Source: Begonia masoniana (Eukaryota; Streptophyta; Magnoliopsida; Cucurbitales; Begoniaceae). From it: DNA of 64,000 nt. The notes beneath the pieces are model-generated. The model did not search any database. It worked only from the letters and a program-made list of their open reading frames with translations, and was not told the DNA's origin. Made by a program: the position numbers and the translations under genes. Location of the stretch: the NCBI GenBank assembly GCA_022432975.1, contig CM039503.1:52822466-52886465 (forward strand). The letters are read 5' to 3'. Shown piece after piece: positions 1-11,141 of the stretch. How positions within the stretch are numbered: the stretch's first letter is position 1; every line of letters starts with the position of its first letter.

Positions 1-419
1 TCAGCCTTTCTGATCTTCAGCACAAAGGTTCTGCAACTGCTTGTCCGGGTTTCTTCTTCGTTAATCCACAACACCTTAGCGCCTAGAAAGACGTCCTCGA
101 CTGTCTGATTTGGGTCGAGGCAGAGAACGATGTCGTTCGGCCTCTTCCCTGTCACGAGGTTGGTGAAATCGGAGTCTTCAAGGGCCGATAAAGAGCTGAG
201 ATAGGCGTGGACTTTCCTGTAGAGCTGATTCTGTTGAGAGCTGTGGTTGAATTCCGGGACTTTGAAGGACTGGTAAACATGAAAGCAATCATCCAGTCGT
301 CCCCACCTCTTTTTCACAGCGAAAATCCACCCGCTTCCCGACAGAAGCACCCGGATCAATAACCACAAACAGAAAATCACAAAGACAACAACTAGCAGAA
401 AACGGAAAGTAAAGATCAT
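1..419 (-). CDS. AAA-ATPase (At2g46620/AATP1-like), N-terminal part
   Basis: The minus strand has an ATG at 417-419 and an open frame of 139 codons that runs off the left edge, so only the N-terminus is seen. Residues about 3-25 form a hydrophobic segment that looks like a membrane anchor. The AAA-associated N-terminal domain of plant BCS1-like AAA-ATPases follows, with the typical runs VPEFNH, QNQLYRKVHAYLSSL, DFTNL and NDIVLCLDPNQTVEDVFLGA. The Walker A/B core would lie beyond the window. Family members are membrane-anchored ATPases of mitochondria, ER or plasma membrane. The resemblance to the At2g46620 subgroup is from memory of the family. I see no defect in the part present. The gene is transcribed away from the DUF4079 gene, with transposon relics between them. 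Confidence 0.87.
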   Translation of the reverse strand, partial: MIFTFRFLLVVVFVIFCLWLLIRVLLSGSGWIFAVKKRWGRLDDCFHVYQSFKVPEFNHSSQQNQLYRKVHAYLSSLSALEDSDFTNLVTGKRPNDIVLCLDPNQTVEDVFLGAKVLWINEEETRTSSCRTFVLKIRKA

Positions 420-1150
420 AGCTTTGAGAAGGGAAAAAGAAGAAGGAAACTAGTAGAGGAAAACCCAGAAAGAAAGGCGGATTGAGACGAGCATGGCGAT
501 CGTCGCAGAGGCGAAAACCATTTAAATTGACAGGGGAAGGGAAGAATGAGCCGTGAGGAAGTAGATTTAGAAAAGTAGAGGAGTCAAATCCGAGAATCCA
601 GAGTGGAGATGGAGGGAGGAAGAAGGAAGAATCTTGCTCGGCAATCGTCAGAGGTTGGTCTCTCTCTCTCTCTCTCTCTACACATATATATAATCTCTCT
701 CACCTTTCCGCCATGTCAGACCCTTTCCTAAAGCTTGTAGGAGTAATGTTTTTTTGAAAACGGATGATATCTTAAGGTTATGTCGTATAAATCTTGGACA
801 GATTAATTTAAATTTCAATGGGGTAGATGAAGATTAGGCAGTCTATTAATTAATTAAATTGGTAATTGGGCTTCTTGGTAGACATTGATATTTGATAGTT
901 ATACAAGATTCATCAACTTCGTCAGTGTAAAACAAAAAACAAACATCTGGTAGGCGTCGTCTGTAAGTGGAGAGGTGGCGCCATTAATGGCAATTTGAGG
1001 TAGAAGAGGAAGAACAATTAAAACGTAGATTATGGAAACTGGTGACTTAACAAAGCATAAATCTTCATCTTCTTATCTCACGATACGGTGAACATGCGCT
1101 AAAAATTTCAAATAAATTTGATATTGTTTGTCGTTTGATATGCTTATTGT
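420..1150. other. 5' leader and upstream region of the AAA-ATPase
   Basis: No coding sequence is visible. On the minus strand this is the leader and promoter of the AAA-ATPase gene. It includes a pyrimidine dinucleotide run (plus-strand TC repeat, 659-679) and a TATATATA stretch just upstream of it. From about 760 leftward-distal sequence becomes AT-rich with no recognised feature. Confidence 0.5.
683..694 (-). promoter_or_regulatory. TATA-box-like sequence upstream of AAA-ATPase
   Basis: On the minus strand a TATATATA run lies about 265 bp upstream of the ATG, directly before a GA repeat (659-679). This placement suits a plant core promoter, but no transcript data support it. Confidence 0.35.
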
Positions 1151-1609
1151 CCAACGTATGAGGTCAGTGGTCATTTAGTCTCTAATATTTATTTTTGACT
1201 CAATCAGACTCTATCGTATACACTATTTACAATTCAAACTCTCTCGTTAAATTTGACACGTGCTCTTCACGTGCGTTGCTAAAATCCTAAAATACCCTCA
1301 TTCTCTCCCGAAATCCCTAAAGTAAAAGTTAAATTTGTCCGAAATTCCTACCGTAAATTTAATTTGGAATAATGAAAGATAGTTTAGTGTATGTTTTTAA
1401 AGTGAATTTAACTTTTACTTTAAGAATTTCGGGAGAAAAGAATGATATTTTAAGGTTTTAGTGGCGCACATGCAGAGCACGTGTCAAATTTAACGGTAGG
1501 GTTTGAATTGCAAACGGTGCATACGATGAGGCCTGATTAAGTCAAAAATAAACGTTAAGACCAAATGACCACTGACTCCATATGTTAGGAGCTAAATTGA
1601 ACTTTTCCC
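1151..1609. mobile_element. fold-back Mutator-like MITE relic
   Basis: Two long arms are inverted copies of each other. The left arm includes GTCAGTGGTCATTTAGTCTC, a run near TTTTTGACTCAATCAGACTC and TAAATTTGACACGTG. The right arm includes CACGTGTCAAATTTA, GTCAAAAATAAACGTTAAGA and GACCACTGACTCC. The right end reads GAGCTAAATTGAACTTTTCCC, nearly the same as the right terminus of the Pack element at 7746-8688, so both belong to one family. About 30 outermost bases of the left arm are diverged or lost, so no TSD can be read. No ORF is present. Confidence 0.75.
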
Positions 1610-1747
1610 AATTTTTTTTAAAACATTAGTAGAGTCTAATTTTAATAACATAATATAATTTGTTTAAGGTACAAAATTTAAAATTAAATGTGTAAAAAAA
1701 ATCAATATTTAAATTAAACAATTGTCAAAGTTTGAACATTATTTTAT

Positions 1748-3477
1748 GGGTTTTTTTCAAAAAAAACCCTAAAGTAAGGGTTGGCAGTGGAAAAACCCTT
1801 AAAAAACACTGTTCATCGAGAAAAACCTCGATGTATTGAAAACATTCAATTTAAACCTGGCAAGGGGGGTGCCAGGGGGGTGAGGAGTACGTACTCGGTT
1901 ACCGAGTACGGCCGGTCCAGCTGGACCGGTCGTACTCTACTCGTTTTGTAAAATTTTTTCAAAGATTGATGGCCGAGTATGGCCCCATAGGAGGACCATG
2001 CGTCCTCTAGCGTTGAGTACGGCCCCATAGGAGGGTCATGCGTCCTCTCCCTCGGCGAGTACGTACTCTCCCTCCCTCTAGCAGGGCGAGTACGTACTCT
2101 CCCTCGGCGAGTACGTACCCTCCCTCCCTATATAAATCCCACCTTCGTTATTTTGAAATCACACCTCTCCTCTCCCATTCATCTCTCGCGATTCTCTTCC
2201 TCTCTTCATTCCACTTATATTTCTATTCTCTTCTAATATTATTTTTCTCCACTTCCAGGTACATACATTATTTTTTTTATTGTTTATATGAATCTTTTTA
2301 TTATTTATATCACAAATGTCGAAAAATGTATGCATTATATTTTTGTTGTTTATATATATATTTTTATTATTTATATCACAAATGAGAAAGTATAAATATT
2401 TTAATTTAAGATTATTTATTTAAATAATTTCGAATAATTCTAATACTTTTTTAATACTTTTAAATATTTCAAATGTTTATTTATTTAAATAATAAATATT
2501 TGTAATATTTTTTTTTCAATTATCGATAATTTTTTTTTTCGTTTAGCGTAGTCTACATAGTTTAACTTAAAAATTAAATTTTATTTTCTCGCATGTCTGA
2601 CCTGTAAATGCATTGATCCCGTTTAGGCCCCAAATAAGCGAACTATTCTCTCGCATGTCTCACCTGTAAATGCATTGATCCCGTTTAGGCCAATGTTCTC
2701 CAGCATCTCTTTGATGCCCAACGACTCCCAACCGTTAAAGTTTACATGCATGCAAAAGTTTAGTGAGCGTTTTCGCAGATTTTGCTCAAACTTTCTTCGG
2801 CAATCTTGGGACAAAAAATCCATGGTAAGGTACTGTCAAATTCACGTAAAAATAAAATTTAGTTTTTAAAGTTAAACTGTGTAGACATGCGAGAAAATAA
2901 AATTTAGTTTTTAAAGTTAAACTGTGTAGACTACGCTAAACGAAAAAAAAATTATCGATAATTGAAAAAAAATATTACGACATTTGTGATATAAATAATA
3001 AAAAGATTCATATAAACAATAAAAAAAATAATGTATGTACCTGGAAGTGGAGAAAAATAATATTAGAAGGGAATAGAAATATAAGTGGAATGAAGAGGAA
3101 GAGAATCGCGAGAGATGAATGGGAGAGGAGAGGTGTGATTTCAAAATAACGAAGGTGGGATTTATATAGGGAGGGAGAGTACGTACTCGCCCTGCTAGAG
3201 GGAGGGAGAGTACGTACTCGCCGAGGGAGAGGACGCATGACCCTCCTATGGGGCCGTACTCGGTTGTCGAGTACGGCTGGTCCAGCTCGACCAGCCGTAC
3301 TCGGCCTTCAATATTTGCAAAAATTTTACAAAATGAGTCGAGTACGTACTCCTCACCCCCCCTGCCAGGTTTAAATTGAATGTTTTCAATACATCGAGGT
3401 TTTTCTCGATGAACAGTATTTTTTAAGGGTTTTTCCACTGCCAACCCTTACTTTAGGGTTTTTTTTGAAAAAAACCC
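1748..3477. mobile_element. Mutator-like element with long TIRs
   Basis: The ends start and finish as GGGTTTTTTTC and its complement. The flanks carry a perfect 9-bp direct repeat TTATTTTAT (1739-1747 and 3478-3486), the TSD length of Mutator-like elements. The inverted arms extend for several hundred bases (about 1748-2545 and 2935-3477). They contain repeated GAGTACGTACTC palindromes and a larger palindrome in each arm (1906-1935, 3271-3300). The middle holds a short remnant of an accessory ORF on the minus strand (2623-2823). No transposase is present, so the element is non-autonomous. It sits between two divergent host genes. Confidence 0.88.
2623..2823 (-). pseudogene. remnant of plant transposon-associated protein domain
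   Basis: A 66-codon frame in the unique centre of the 1748-3477 element. It includes SLGIKEMLENIGL and CERIVRLFG, which fit the pattern of the 'putative plant transposon protein' family, where a conserved stretch ends in a VR-FY-N motif. The piece at 60,443-60,708 shares the ESL-IKEM-IG pattern, and the ORF at 31,032-32,057 shares the later 'AVRMFYTNL' equivalent. The remainder of the protein is missing. Family assignment rests on motif memory and needs a profile search. Confidence 0.45.
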
Positions 3478-3486
3478 TTATTTTAT

Positions 3487-4152
3487 TTCAAAAAAATTGA
3501 GCAGATGTTAAAATTCAAAGTTTAATTTATAATTTACCCATTGTCTACAAGGTTAGTAGGCCAAGTATTGATATTAAATACCAATTTAAACTTGCCACAA
3601 ACTAAAACCAAGTATCCAAGAAGATCCTTAAATGATTCTTTTTGTAAACCTTCTTCAGATTCTAAATTTGTTTTGCTCTGTTCCAATGCCAAATTCCTTC
3701 TCTGTTTCTGTTACCAGTTTCCCTTTTCATGGATAATCTGGTTAAAAAGTTGTTTTGAAAACTCTATCTCGTATTATCAAAATTACATAACCCAGAAATT
3801 TTTTGCAGAATCTGTTCGAAGTGCGATAATTCGATTATTCTGTGTTTGGTTCTTGACGTTGTACAGAAATCAGGGGATCTGAAACGGAGGAGAGCGACAG
3901 AGAAGGCAGCTAAAGTTCATATGATCATCACCACTCTGCTGGTATAATCCTCCATCCATGGCGCCACCTGGTAGTTTTACTTCTGCCATGAATTCTGGGT
4001 TTCGGTCCCTGAAACCAGGTTTCTTCTCGAATCTTGTCGAACTTCACTGCGTCTTCATTTTCGATCGAGGGTCCACTTTATATCCTCAGCAAAATCAGAT
4101 CCAATGTGCTTTAATGTCAACCCCATCTTCATATCTCTTTCCTTATCTCTCC

Positions 4153-4188
<36 letters not shown>

Positions 4189-4268
4189 TTTCACCCTTTT
4201 CTTCTCTCTCTCACTCGTCCTTTCCTTGCTTTTCCACGCTCTCTCTCGACAACAGCGTCTGCCTGAGC
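3487..4268 (+). other. upstream region and leader of the DUF4079 gene
   Basis: No convincing coding sequence. The stretch just before the DUF4079 start is pyrimidine-rich and contains a (CT)n run of about 30 bp at 4157-4186, common in plant leaders. ORFs that read through it are low-complexity Ser/Leu and are not taken as genes. Confidence 0.5.
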
Positions 4269-5607
4269 ATGGCGTTCACACTTAGCATTCCCATTCTCTC
4301 CAAAATCTCTCTCGAATCCCACCAACACCCTTTACCCACTTCCAAATTTTCGATTTCTATCCATCCCACAAAGCTTAACGTCTTCTCCGAATCAAAGGGT
4401 TTCTTCCACGACGCAGTTCAGTCGCTCAAATCGTCTTCTCTTCCCCTGTCGGCGATTACATTGCCGTTTTTGCTTCCCCCAGAGGCAACTGCGACTCTAA
4501 TTTACCCTCTTTCGCCGTGTTCCACCTTCAATTAATCTGTCTGACTGATTTTTGGTTTACTTTTCCAGACTGCGCTCGCTGCCGGCGGGGAGTTTGGGAT
4601 ATTGGAGGGAAGATCCTTCGCTCTCGTTCATCCGCTGGTAATGGGTGGGTTTTTCTTCTACACCTTGTGGGCTGGTTATCTTGGCTGGCAATGGCGGCGA
4701 GTTAGGACTACTCAGAATGAAATTACTGAGCTCAAGAAGCAACTAAAGCCTGCACAAGTATCACCTGAAGGAACCGCCGTGGAAGCACCTCCATCGCCGA
4801 TTGAACTCAAGATTCAGCAGCTTTCTGAGGTATCATCTGAAATCAAATACTATCATCTTAGTTTGATTTAGTGTTTGATGGATTTATTTTCAAAACTCAG
4901 GAGAGAAAGGAATTGCTAAAAGGGTCCTTCAGGGATAGACATTTCAAAGCGGGTTCAATACTTCTAGGGTTTGGAGTATTGGAAGCCATTAGCGGAGGAC
5001 TGAACACATGGTTTAGAACAGGAAAGCTCTTCCCAGGTCCCCATTTATTTGCAGGATCAGGTAATTCAATAAATATTCCGACCTTAAATTCACACTTATA
5101 TGTTAGAATCAACCATGCTCGGATACCACTAGTTAGAAATCGAACGATAATCGAAAAAAAAATACGAAGTGAGACGTTCGATTTACACGAAAAAACCCTT
5201 TCAGAGATAAAAACCACGAGCAGAAAAAACAAAACTCTAATAAAATTTCTAACATATATCTAACAGCCTAACCATGTAGAATTCGGGTCACACCGTAATC
5301 TAACAATATTTATCACTCATCAAAACTACTTATAATCTCTTATCTAGCTTAATCCCAAGAACCAAACTTGTCTCGAGAAAATGCAAATTCAGGAATGTGA
5401 TCTGAGAATTCTGTATGATGTTAAACAGCCATTACTGTGCTTTGGGCGATGGCTGCGGCTTTAGTGCCGGAAATGCAGAAAGGAAACGAGACTGCCCGGA
5501 ATCTCCATATCGCTCTGAACACTTTGAATGTGGTGCTATTTGTTTGGCAAATTCCGACCGGAATTGAGATAGTTTACAAAGTCTTTGAGTTCACTACATG
5601 GCCATAG
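4269..5607 (+). CDS. DUF4079 family plastid membrane protein
   Basis: Four exons fit: 4269-4484, 4569-4829, 4901-5060 and 5429-5607, giving 271 aa. The start was chosen because the first ~70 residues are Ser/Pro-rich with few acidic residues, like a chloroplast transit peptide. The DUF4079 domain follows: GGEFGILEGRSFALVHPLVM, a membrane segment near residues 94-114 (FFFYTLWAGYLGWQW), a charged linker, then AISGGLNTWFRTG and a C-terminal pair of hydrophobic segments ending near FEFTTWP. Arabidopsis At3g61870 is the relative I have in mind; its biochemical role is unknown to me. Intron 1 appears to use a GC donor (AG|GCAACT), since no GT donor keeps the frame. Intron 3 (5061-5428) is enlarged by repeat sequence. 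The reading frame is intact. Confidence 0.85.
5101..5330. repeat. dispersed TRIM-like repeat in DUF4079 intron 3
   Basis: The sequence from GTTAGAATCAACCATGCTCG through the 'TCTAACAATA' region resembles 15,778-16,075 over much of its length, with a shared core GTTAGAAATCGAACGATAA. On the minus strand the core includes TGGTATCCGAGC, one base off the usual tRNA-iMet primer-binding site of plant LTR elements, so a decayed miniature LTR element is likely. It lies within intron 3 and would be spliced out. Confidence 0.5.
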
Positions 5608-7736
5608 TTATTCTTATGCACATAAGAATCTCCTCTGGTATGTCTCTGTCTCCCAATTTTTCTATATGTGATGAACTCTCCATTACTGTTCCATTCATGG
5701 AGATGTAAATAAACGTTTCAAACATTAGTTTATACTGATTATATGCAATATCATCGTCTCTTGCTCTAAATAATCGTGAAATGTCTGAATATTTGGTGCC
5801 AGAGAGAGAATTGTTGAACTTTTGTGGATTGTTTATAGATGTTACAAGTAATGGATGGCACTGTGTGAGATCATAATCGTTATCTACTGTCAACATGGGA
5901 CAAATTAAAGAAAAATCATAGTAATGGCGAGGTGAATGAAAGTTCAGAATTCCGAGGCCCCGAATGTTGATCGTGGAAAATCAACGCTGTTATGTTGGCT
6001 TTGTCTGGCATCTATCGCCAGGCCAGCCTTGTCTCCTGCTCTAGTTTTAGCTCCAGCTCTTGCACCTGTGCATGTGCTGGAGCCACGACTGCACCCCCAC
6101 CCTCACCTGTGGTGGCTCAAGTGCCCTCTCCTTCTTTGAGCTTCCACCACGCTCTTGCTGTTGCTGCTCCTGCTCATGGAGCGCTATACCATCTTCAAAA
6201 TCGAAAACACGGAATCCATCGCCAAAGCCTAAGCCCGAGTCTGAATCAGACTAAGTGGCTTCGAGTGGCTAATACAGCCGCGAAGAACGGAGAAGATTGG
6301 GATTGAAAGCGTGGCAGATGACATATGACGCATCTGTTTTGTAGGGGCAGCTTCATTTCCATTCCTGCCTCTCATTTCTTCTGCAAATCTTTTCACTAAA
6401 ACGATCCACCAATTATTATAAAGTAAAAGATATTGAAGCAGAAGTATGGTGATGATGAGATAGCCCACTTCGCATCTCTTTTGACGCAGTTTTCATTATC
6501 AGATTACAAACTAACATCCCAAATTTACTGTTTAAAGAAATACTGGAAATGATAAAAGTTTGATGAAAAGCAAGAATTTAAAGGGCAGCCGGCTTTAGAG
6601 AAAAGGAATGGCTGTATGAGATGAGAAAATGATATGATATATGATTTTTATAATTTGATGTTGTCCCTGCAATTATCTGTTGTGATATAATGTTATAATG
6701 GTTCAGCTTTTTAGCCCCTAGAGGTGTTGTTGATGGGTCTATTTCCTGCTTTTCTTGCTGATTCTTCCATTATAATGTTTCGATATTTTGATGAACAAGA
6801 TTGAATCCGCCATGAAAGAGGTTGACGAGCTTGCATTGCTGCACCATGTTGATGAGCTTGTTTCTCTCTCTACTTTTCGGTTCTGCTCCTTTAAATCTTC
6901 GCATGAAATCAACAAACAGAAGTATTTGATCTTGCAAACCCACGAGAAAGAGGAGGAGGAGGAGGAGAAGAAGGAGAAGGAGACTGCCATGGTGATGGGA
7001 AGAAGAGGCATTGATGAAGAAGAAGAAGCCATTAAAAAGAATAACACTTGCAGAGCTGTTCTTGGCTGATGATAATGAAGGTGGTCGGAAAGTTCAGATC
7101 GATGAAACGAAGAAGACAACCATCTCTACCTAAATCTCTCCTAAACATGAAAGAGGTACTTTGTAACATCTCTAAGTAATCTCGTTATAATATTGTATGA
7201 TTTGTGCCGGAACCGCACAGATTTTTCGGAAATTATTCCACAACACGTCGTACTAAGCAGGATCGAGAACTCTATTTATAAACTATGCATTTTTCAATCT
7301 GTCAAACGAGATGAGATTGTGCACCCCACTGACATGGGTCAGACCCTCACACTGAATTCTCGTTGACTTCACATAGTGGACTGTCACAAACTCTAAGTAT
7401 CATGTTGTTACATATAATCTATTATATTTGTAACATTAAATATCGCGAAATAATTAATTGAGTAATTTGTGGCATCGTAACATGTTTCGGCCAAAATGGT
7501 CTAAGATTAGAATAATTTATAAAGAATTAATCTAAAATATGAGGATTTACAATCACATATCGTTCATGATGTGTTCAAGTGAATGTTTCACGAGAAGAAT
7601 CTCATAATTTGGAATCAAACTCAAAAATAAAGTTGTGCTGAATAGTAGGTTTAAGTTTTTTACTTAATTGGTTTTAGAGTATATAAGATGGTATAAACTA
7701 CAATCATGTAGGCAAATATACATAGATGAAATTTTA
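5608..7736. other. intergenic stretch without a recognisable gene
   Basis: Two plus-strand ORFs were examined. One at 5992-6306 (104 codons) is rich in Ala, Pro and His. The other at 6788-7069 (93 codons) starts with an amphipathic stretch and ends in a Glu/Lys run encoded by a GAG/GAA repeat. Neither matches a family I know, and no splice pattern ties them to a larger gene. They may be chance ORFs or pieces of a decayed gene. 7190-7736 is AT-rich without features. Confidence 0.4.
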
Positions 7737-7943
7737 TAAATACTTAGGAAAAGTTTAATTTAGCCCCCAACTTATGGGATTAATGATCAATTGGCCCATA
7801 ACGTTTATTTTTTACCCAATCAGCCTCTATCGTTGACGTCGTTTGTAATTTGACCACTCTCGTCAATTTTTCTGTTAAATTTGACACGTGGTCCCACGTT
7901 ATTTTTAAAATTCCCTAGTTGTCCTCTCTCTCTCTCTGCAAAA

Positions 7944-8312
7944 ATGCATCAAGCGATTCCATACAGATCATGGCTTCCTCACTGGCCTCAACCCACAAGT
8001 CCCTCCAATTGCCCAATTATACCTTACGAGAAGACTCCAGCGGCTGTTGCAGAAGCGTCCGGAAGGGGAAGACGACGGGGGGTTGAAAAAGAAGACGTCA
8101 AGAGCGCGGTTTCGGAGAGCGCTGTAATAGTGTTTGCGATGAGAGGCTGCTGCATGAGCCACGTGGTGAGGCAGCTGCTTATGAGACTGGGGACGAACCC
8201 GGCTGTTCACGAGGTGGAAGAAGACGATGAGGTCGGCGTTGTTGAGGAATTGCAGAGGATCAATGGCGGAAAAGACGGCGAAGTTCAGTTTCCGGCGGTA
8301 ATGATAGTTTGA
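7944..8312 (+). pseudogene. captured CC-type glutaredoxin (ROXY-like) fragment
   Basis: A 122-codon open frame starts MHQAIPYRSW, a typical start of plant CC-type glutaredoxins. It continues to AVIVFAMRGCCMSHVV, containing the family active site (CCMS), then to VGVVEELQRI and QFPAV. It then reads into MIV and a stop. The native fold would continue for roughly 40 more residues, including the glutathione-binding and C-terminal parts, which are absent. Native proteins of this class work in the cytosol and nucleus with TGA bZIP factors; this copy is truncated inside a transposon. It may be transcribed, but a working glutaredoxin is unlikely. Confidence 0.85.
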
Positions 8313-8365
8313 TTGTTTTGCATTTGTAATTTGCTCTTAATCAGAATGAGTTTTTTTTTAATCAG

Positions 8366-8538
8366 ACCCAGGAGCGGAACTGATAGCTTTGTCACCCAAG
8401 ACGCTAATGGCGACAAACAGATTCATCTGCGAGATCTGCAACAAAGGTTTTCAGAGAGATCAAAACCTGCAACTTCACAGGAGAGGGCATAATCTGCCAT
8501 GGAAAGAGGTGAAGAAAAGGAGGGAGAGAGAGACTTGA
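8366..8538 (+). pseudogene. captured INDETERMINATE-DOMAIN (IDD) zinc-finger exon
   Basis: Directly after an intron-like polypyrimidine tract and CAG, the frame reads PGAELIALSPKTLMATN and then the first C2H2 finger of plant IDD transcription factors (CEIC...LQLHRRGH) followed by NLPWK. These are hallmark residues of the family. The frame then diverges into charged residues and stops at 8536-8538. The retained acceptor shows the capture came from genomic DNA rather than a spliced transcript. The remaining three fingers of the ID domain are missing. Confidence 0.88.
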
Positions 8539-8697
8539 GGAATTTTAAAGGGCAAGTTTAAAAAAAAAATTGACGGAGAGGTCGAATTACAAATGACGTC
8601 GACGATAAGGATTGATTTAGTCAAAAATAAACGTTAGGGCCAATTGATCGTTAACCTCATATGTTGGAGGCTAAATTAAACTTTTCCCTAAATAATT

Positions 8698-9698
<1,001 letters not shown>

Positions 9699-9872
9699 TA
9701 GTCTCAATCCTTGATAGACGATTTCAGACTCACCAACAACTCGATCTCTTCCTCCATTTCTCGGTAAGAACGTCAAAGTTTGTCCCTCTTCACCCTATTT
9801 TTCTCCAGTTTTTACTCTTTCTTGATCGTTCCTGAGGTAGAAGGTTAATTTTAAGCTGTTATAGTTGCAGAA

Positions 9873-11141
9873 ATGGCTTCAGATCCACGAGTTTATACTT
9901 TTGGTGAAGTGGGCAAGCATAATCATAAGAAGGATTGCTGGCTTATCATCGCTGGAAAGGTCAGATTCTTCCCCGATTGCATATTCTATCTGGGTTTCTT
10001 TTATTTATTTAATCATTCTGCATATCTGAATTCCCTTCCCTCTGCTGCTGCTGGAGATAATTGGAATCTCGTTCTCGAAATTCTATTTTGATTGATTAGT
10101 TAAGAACACTTGAACACCCAATAATGAACTTTTCTCAGTAGCAGCTGCCTTGTGTGGAAGTTATGATTTGCCCAAGTTATGGCTTAGATCTAGTTTATTA
10201 ATCATGGTGTGGAAAAAGAAACTCAATTCAGAGTGGTATGGGATGGATCCCACTGCTCTTTAGAAGTAGAATTGATTGGTTTTGTTGGAACGGGCATAGT
10301 AGATAGACCTGTTTACGTTCTTTCGATTATTTGTTCCATCACTTCTGTCGTTTTTGAGGGATTTTTGCTCTCGGGTTTCCAAATTCTAACGAAATGCACA
10401 TCGATTAACTAATGTAGACATACACTATGAGCGATATCAGCTTCATCGAGGATGAAAATAGATTAGAGTTTTGAGACCTGATTGTGGACCTAATTGTAGA
10501 TCCTATATGCGACTTTCGACCTTCGACTTTCGTTAATTATAATTTCGAATACCTTGACGCTTCTCCTCAACTCAAAGCATATAATGATTTTGAGAAGAAA
10601 CATAAGGAATTCAAATTAGGCTTATACCTACTGTGTTTGGCCATAAGTACTGACAAGTTTCATGAGCTGAGGCTAAACTTGAGAAGATGATTGCATTCTA
10701 ATTCAATGTTTCAGGTGTACGATGTGACCCCGTTTCTCGAGGAACATCCGGGAGGTGATGAAGTCTTGCTTTTATCCGCGGGTATAACTTGTTGGATTCC
10801 AATGAATGTACTAGTAATTTTGATCTTTTCTTTGGTAAGATAACCAACAAAAATGCGAGAGCAAATTCGTTTTTGCAGAGAAAGATGCGACGGATGATTT
10901 CGAAGATGTTGGGCACAGCGATTCGGCTCGAGAGATGATGGAGAAATACTACGTTGGTGAATTGGACGAGTCTAGTCTTCCGAAGAAACAGAATTTCAGC
11001 TCGCCTTCGACTGCTCAAGCAGCTCAAACCGTCCACCCGTCTCCCGGAGCTTTCCGGGCGAGAGTGTTTCAAATCCTGACCTTCATTGTGGTGTTGGGAC
11101 TGGCTTTTGCTCTGCAATATTTTGGCAAGAAGAAAGAATGA
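9873..11141 (+). CDS. cytochrome b5, tail-anchored
   Basis: Three exons (9873-9959, 10715-10781, 10879-11141) with GT-AG introns give 138 aa. The cytochrome b5 heme-binding domain runs from [19 protein letters not shown] to [13 protein letters not shown]. The two axial heme ligands are His40 in HPGGDE and His64 in VGHS. A Ser/Pro linker follows, then a C-terminal membrane anchor ([20 protein letters not shown]) with the short basic tail KKKE, typical of ER tail-anchored forms. The protein passes electrons from cytochrome b5 reductase to ER desaturases, hydroxylases and related enzymes. Length and motifs are normal and the frame is intact. Intron 1 is long (755 bp) and holds only chance ORFs. 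The promoter region contains the long AT tract. Confidence 0.95.

Larger units (their letters stand above)
7746..8688. mobile_element. Pack-type Mutator-like element with two captured gene pieces
   Basis: The termini are inverted copies: AGGAAAAGTTTAATTTAGCC on the left and GGCTAAATTAAACTTTTCCC on the right. The arms continue inward for roughly 150-190 bp (left CAATTGGCCCATAACGTTTA, right AACGTTAGGGCCAATTGATC). Flanking 9-bp repeats are TAAATACTT (7737-7745) and TAAATAATT (8689-8697), 8 of 9 identical, as expected for an aged Mutator-like insertion. The interior has no transposase. It carries part of a CC-type glutaredoxin and part of an IDD zinc-finger gene, both on the plus strand. The terminal sequences match the relic at 1151-1609. 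Confidence 0.9.

Noticed and set aside
6788..7069. A 93-codon ORF with a Glu/Lys run
   Set aside because: The acidic run comes from a GAG/GAA repeat, an in-frame stop lies just upstream, and no homologue is known to me; kept only as a note in the intergenic entry.
10209..10690. ORFs in cytochrome b5 intron 1
   Set aside because: They lie inside an intron with good splice sites, are AT-rich, and show no family match.
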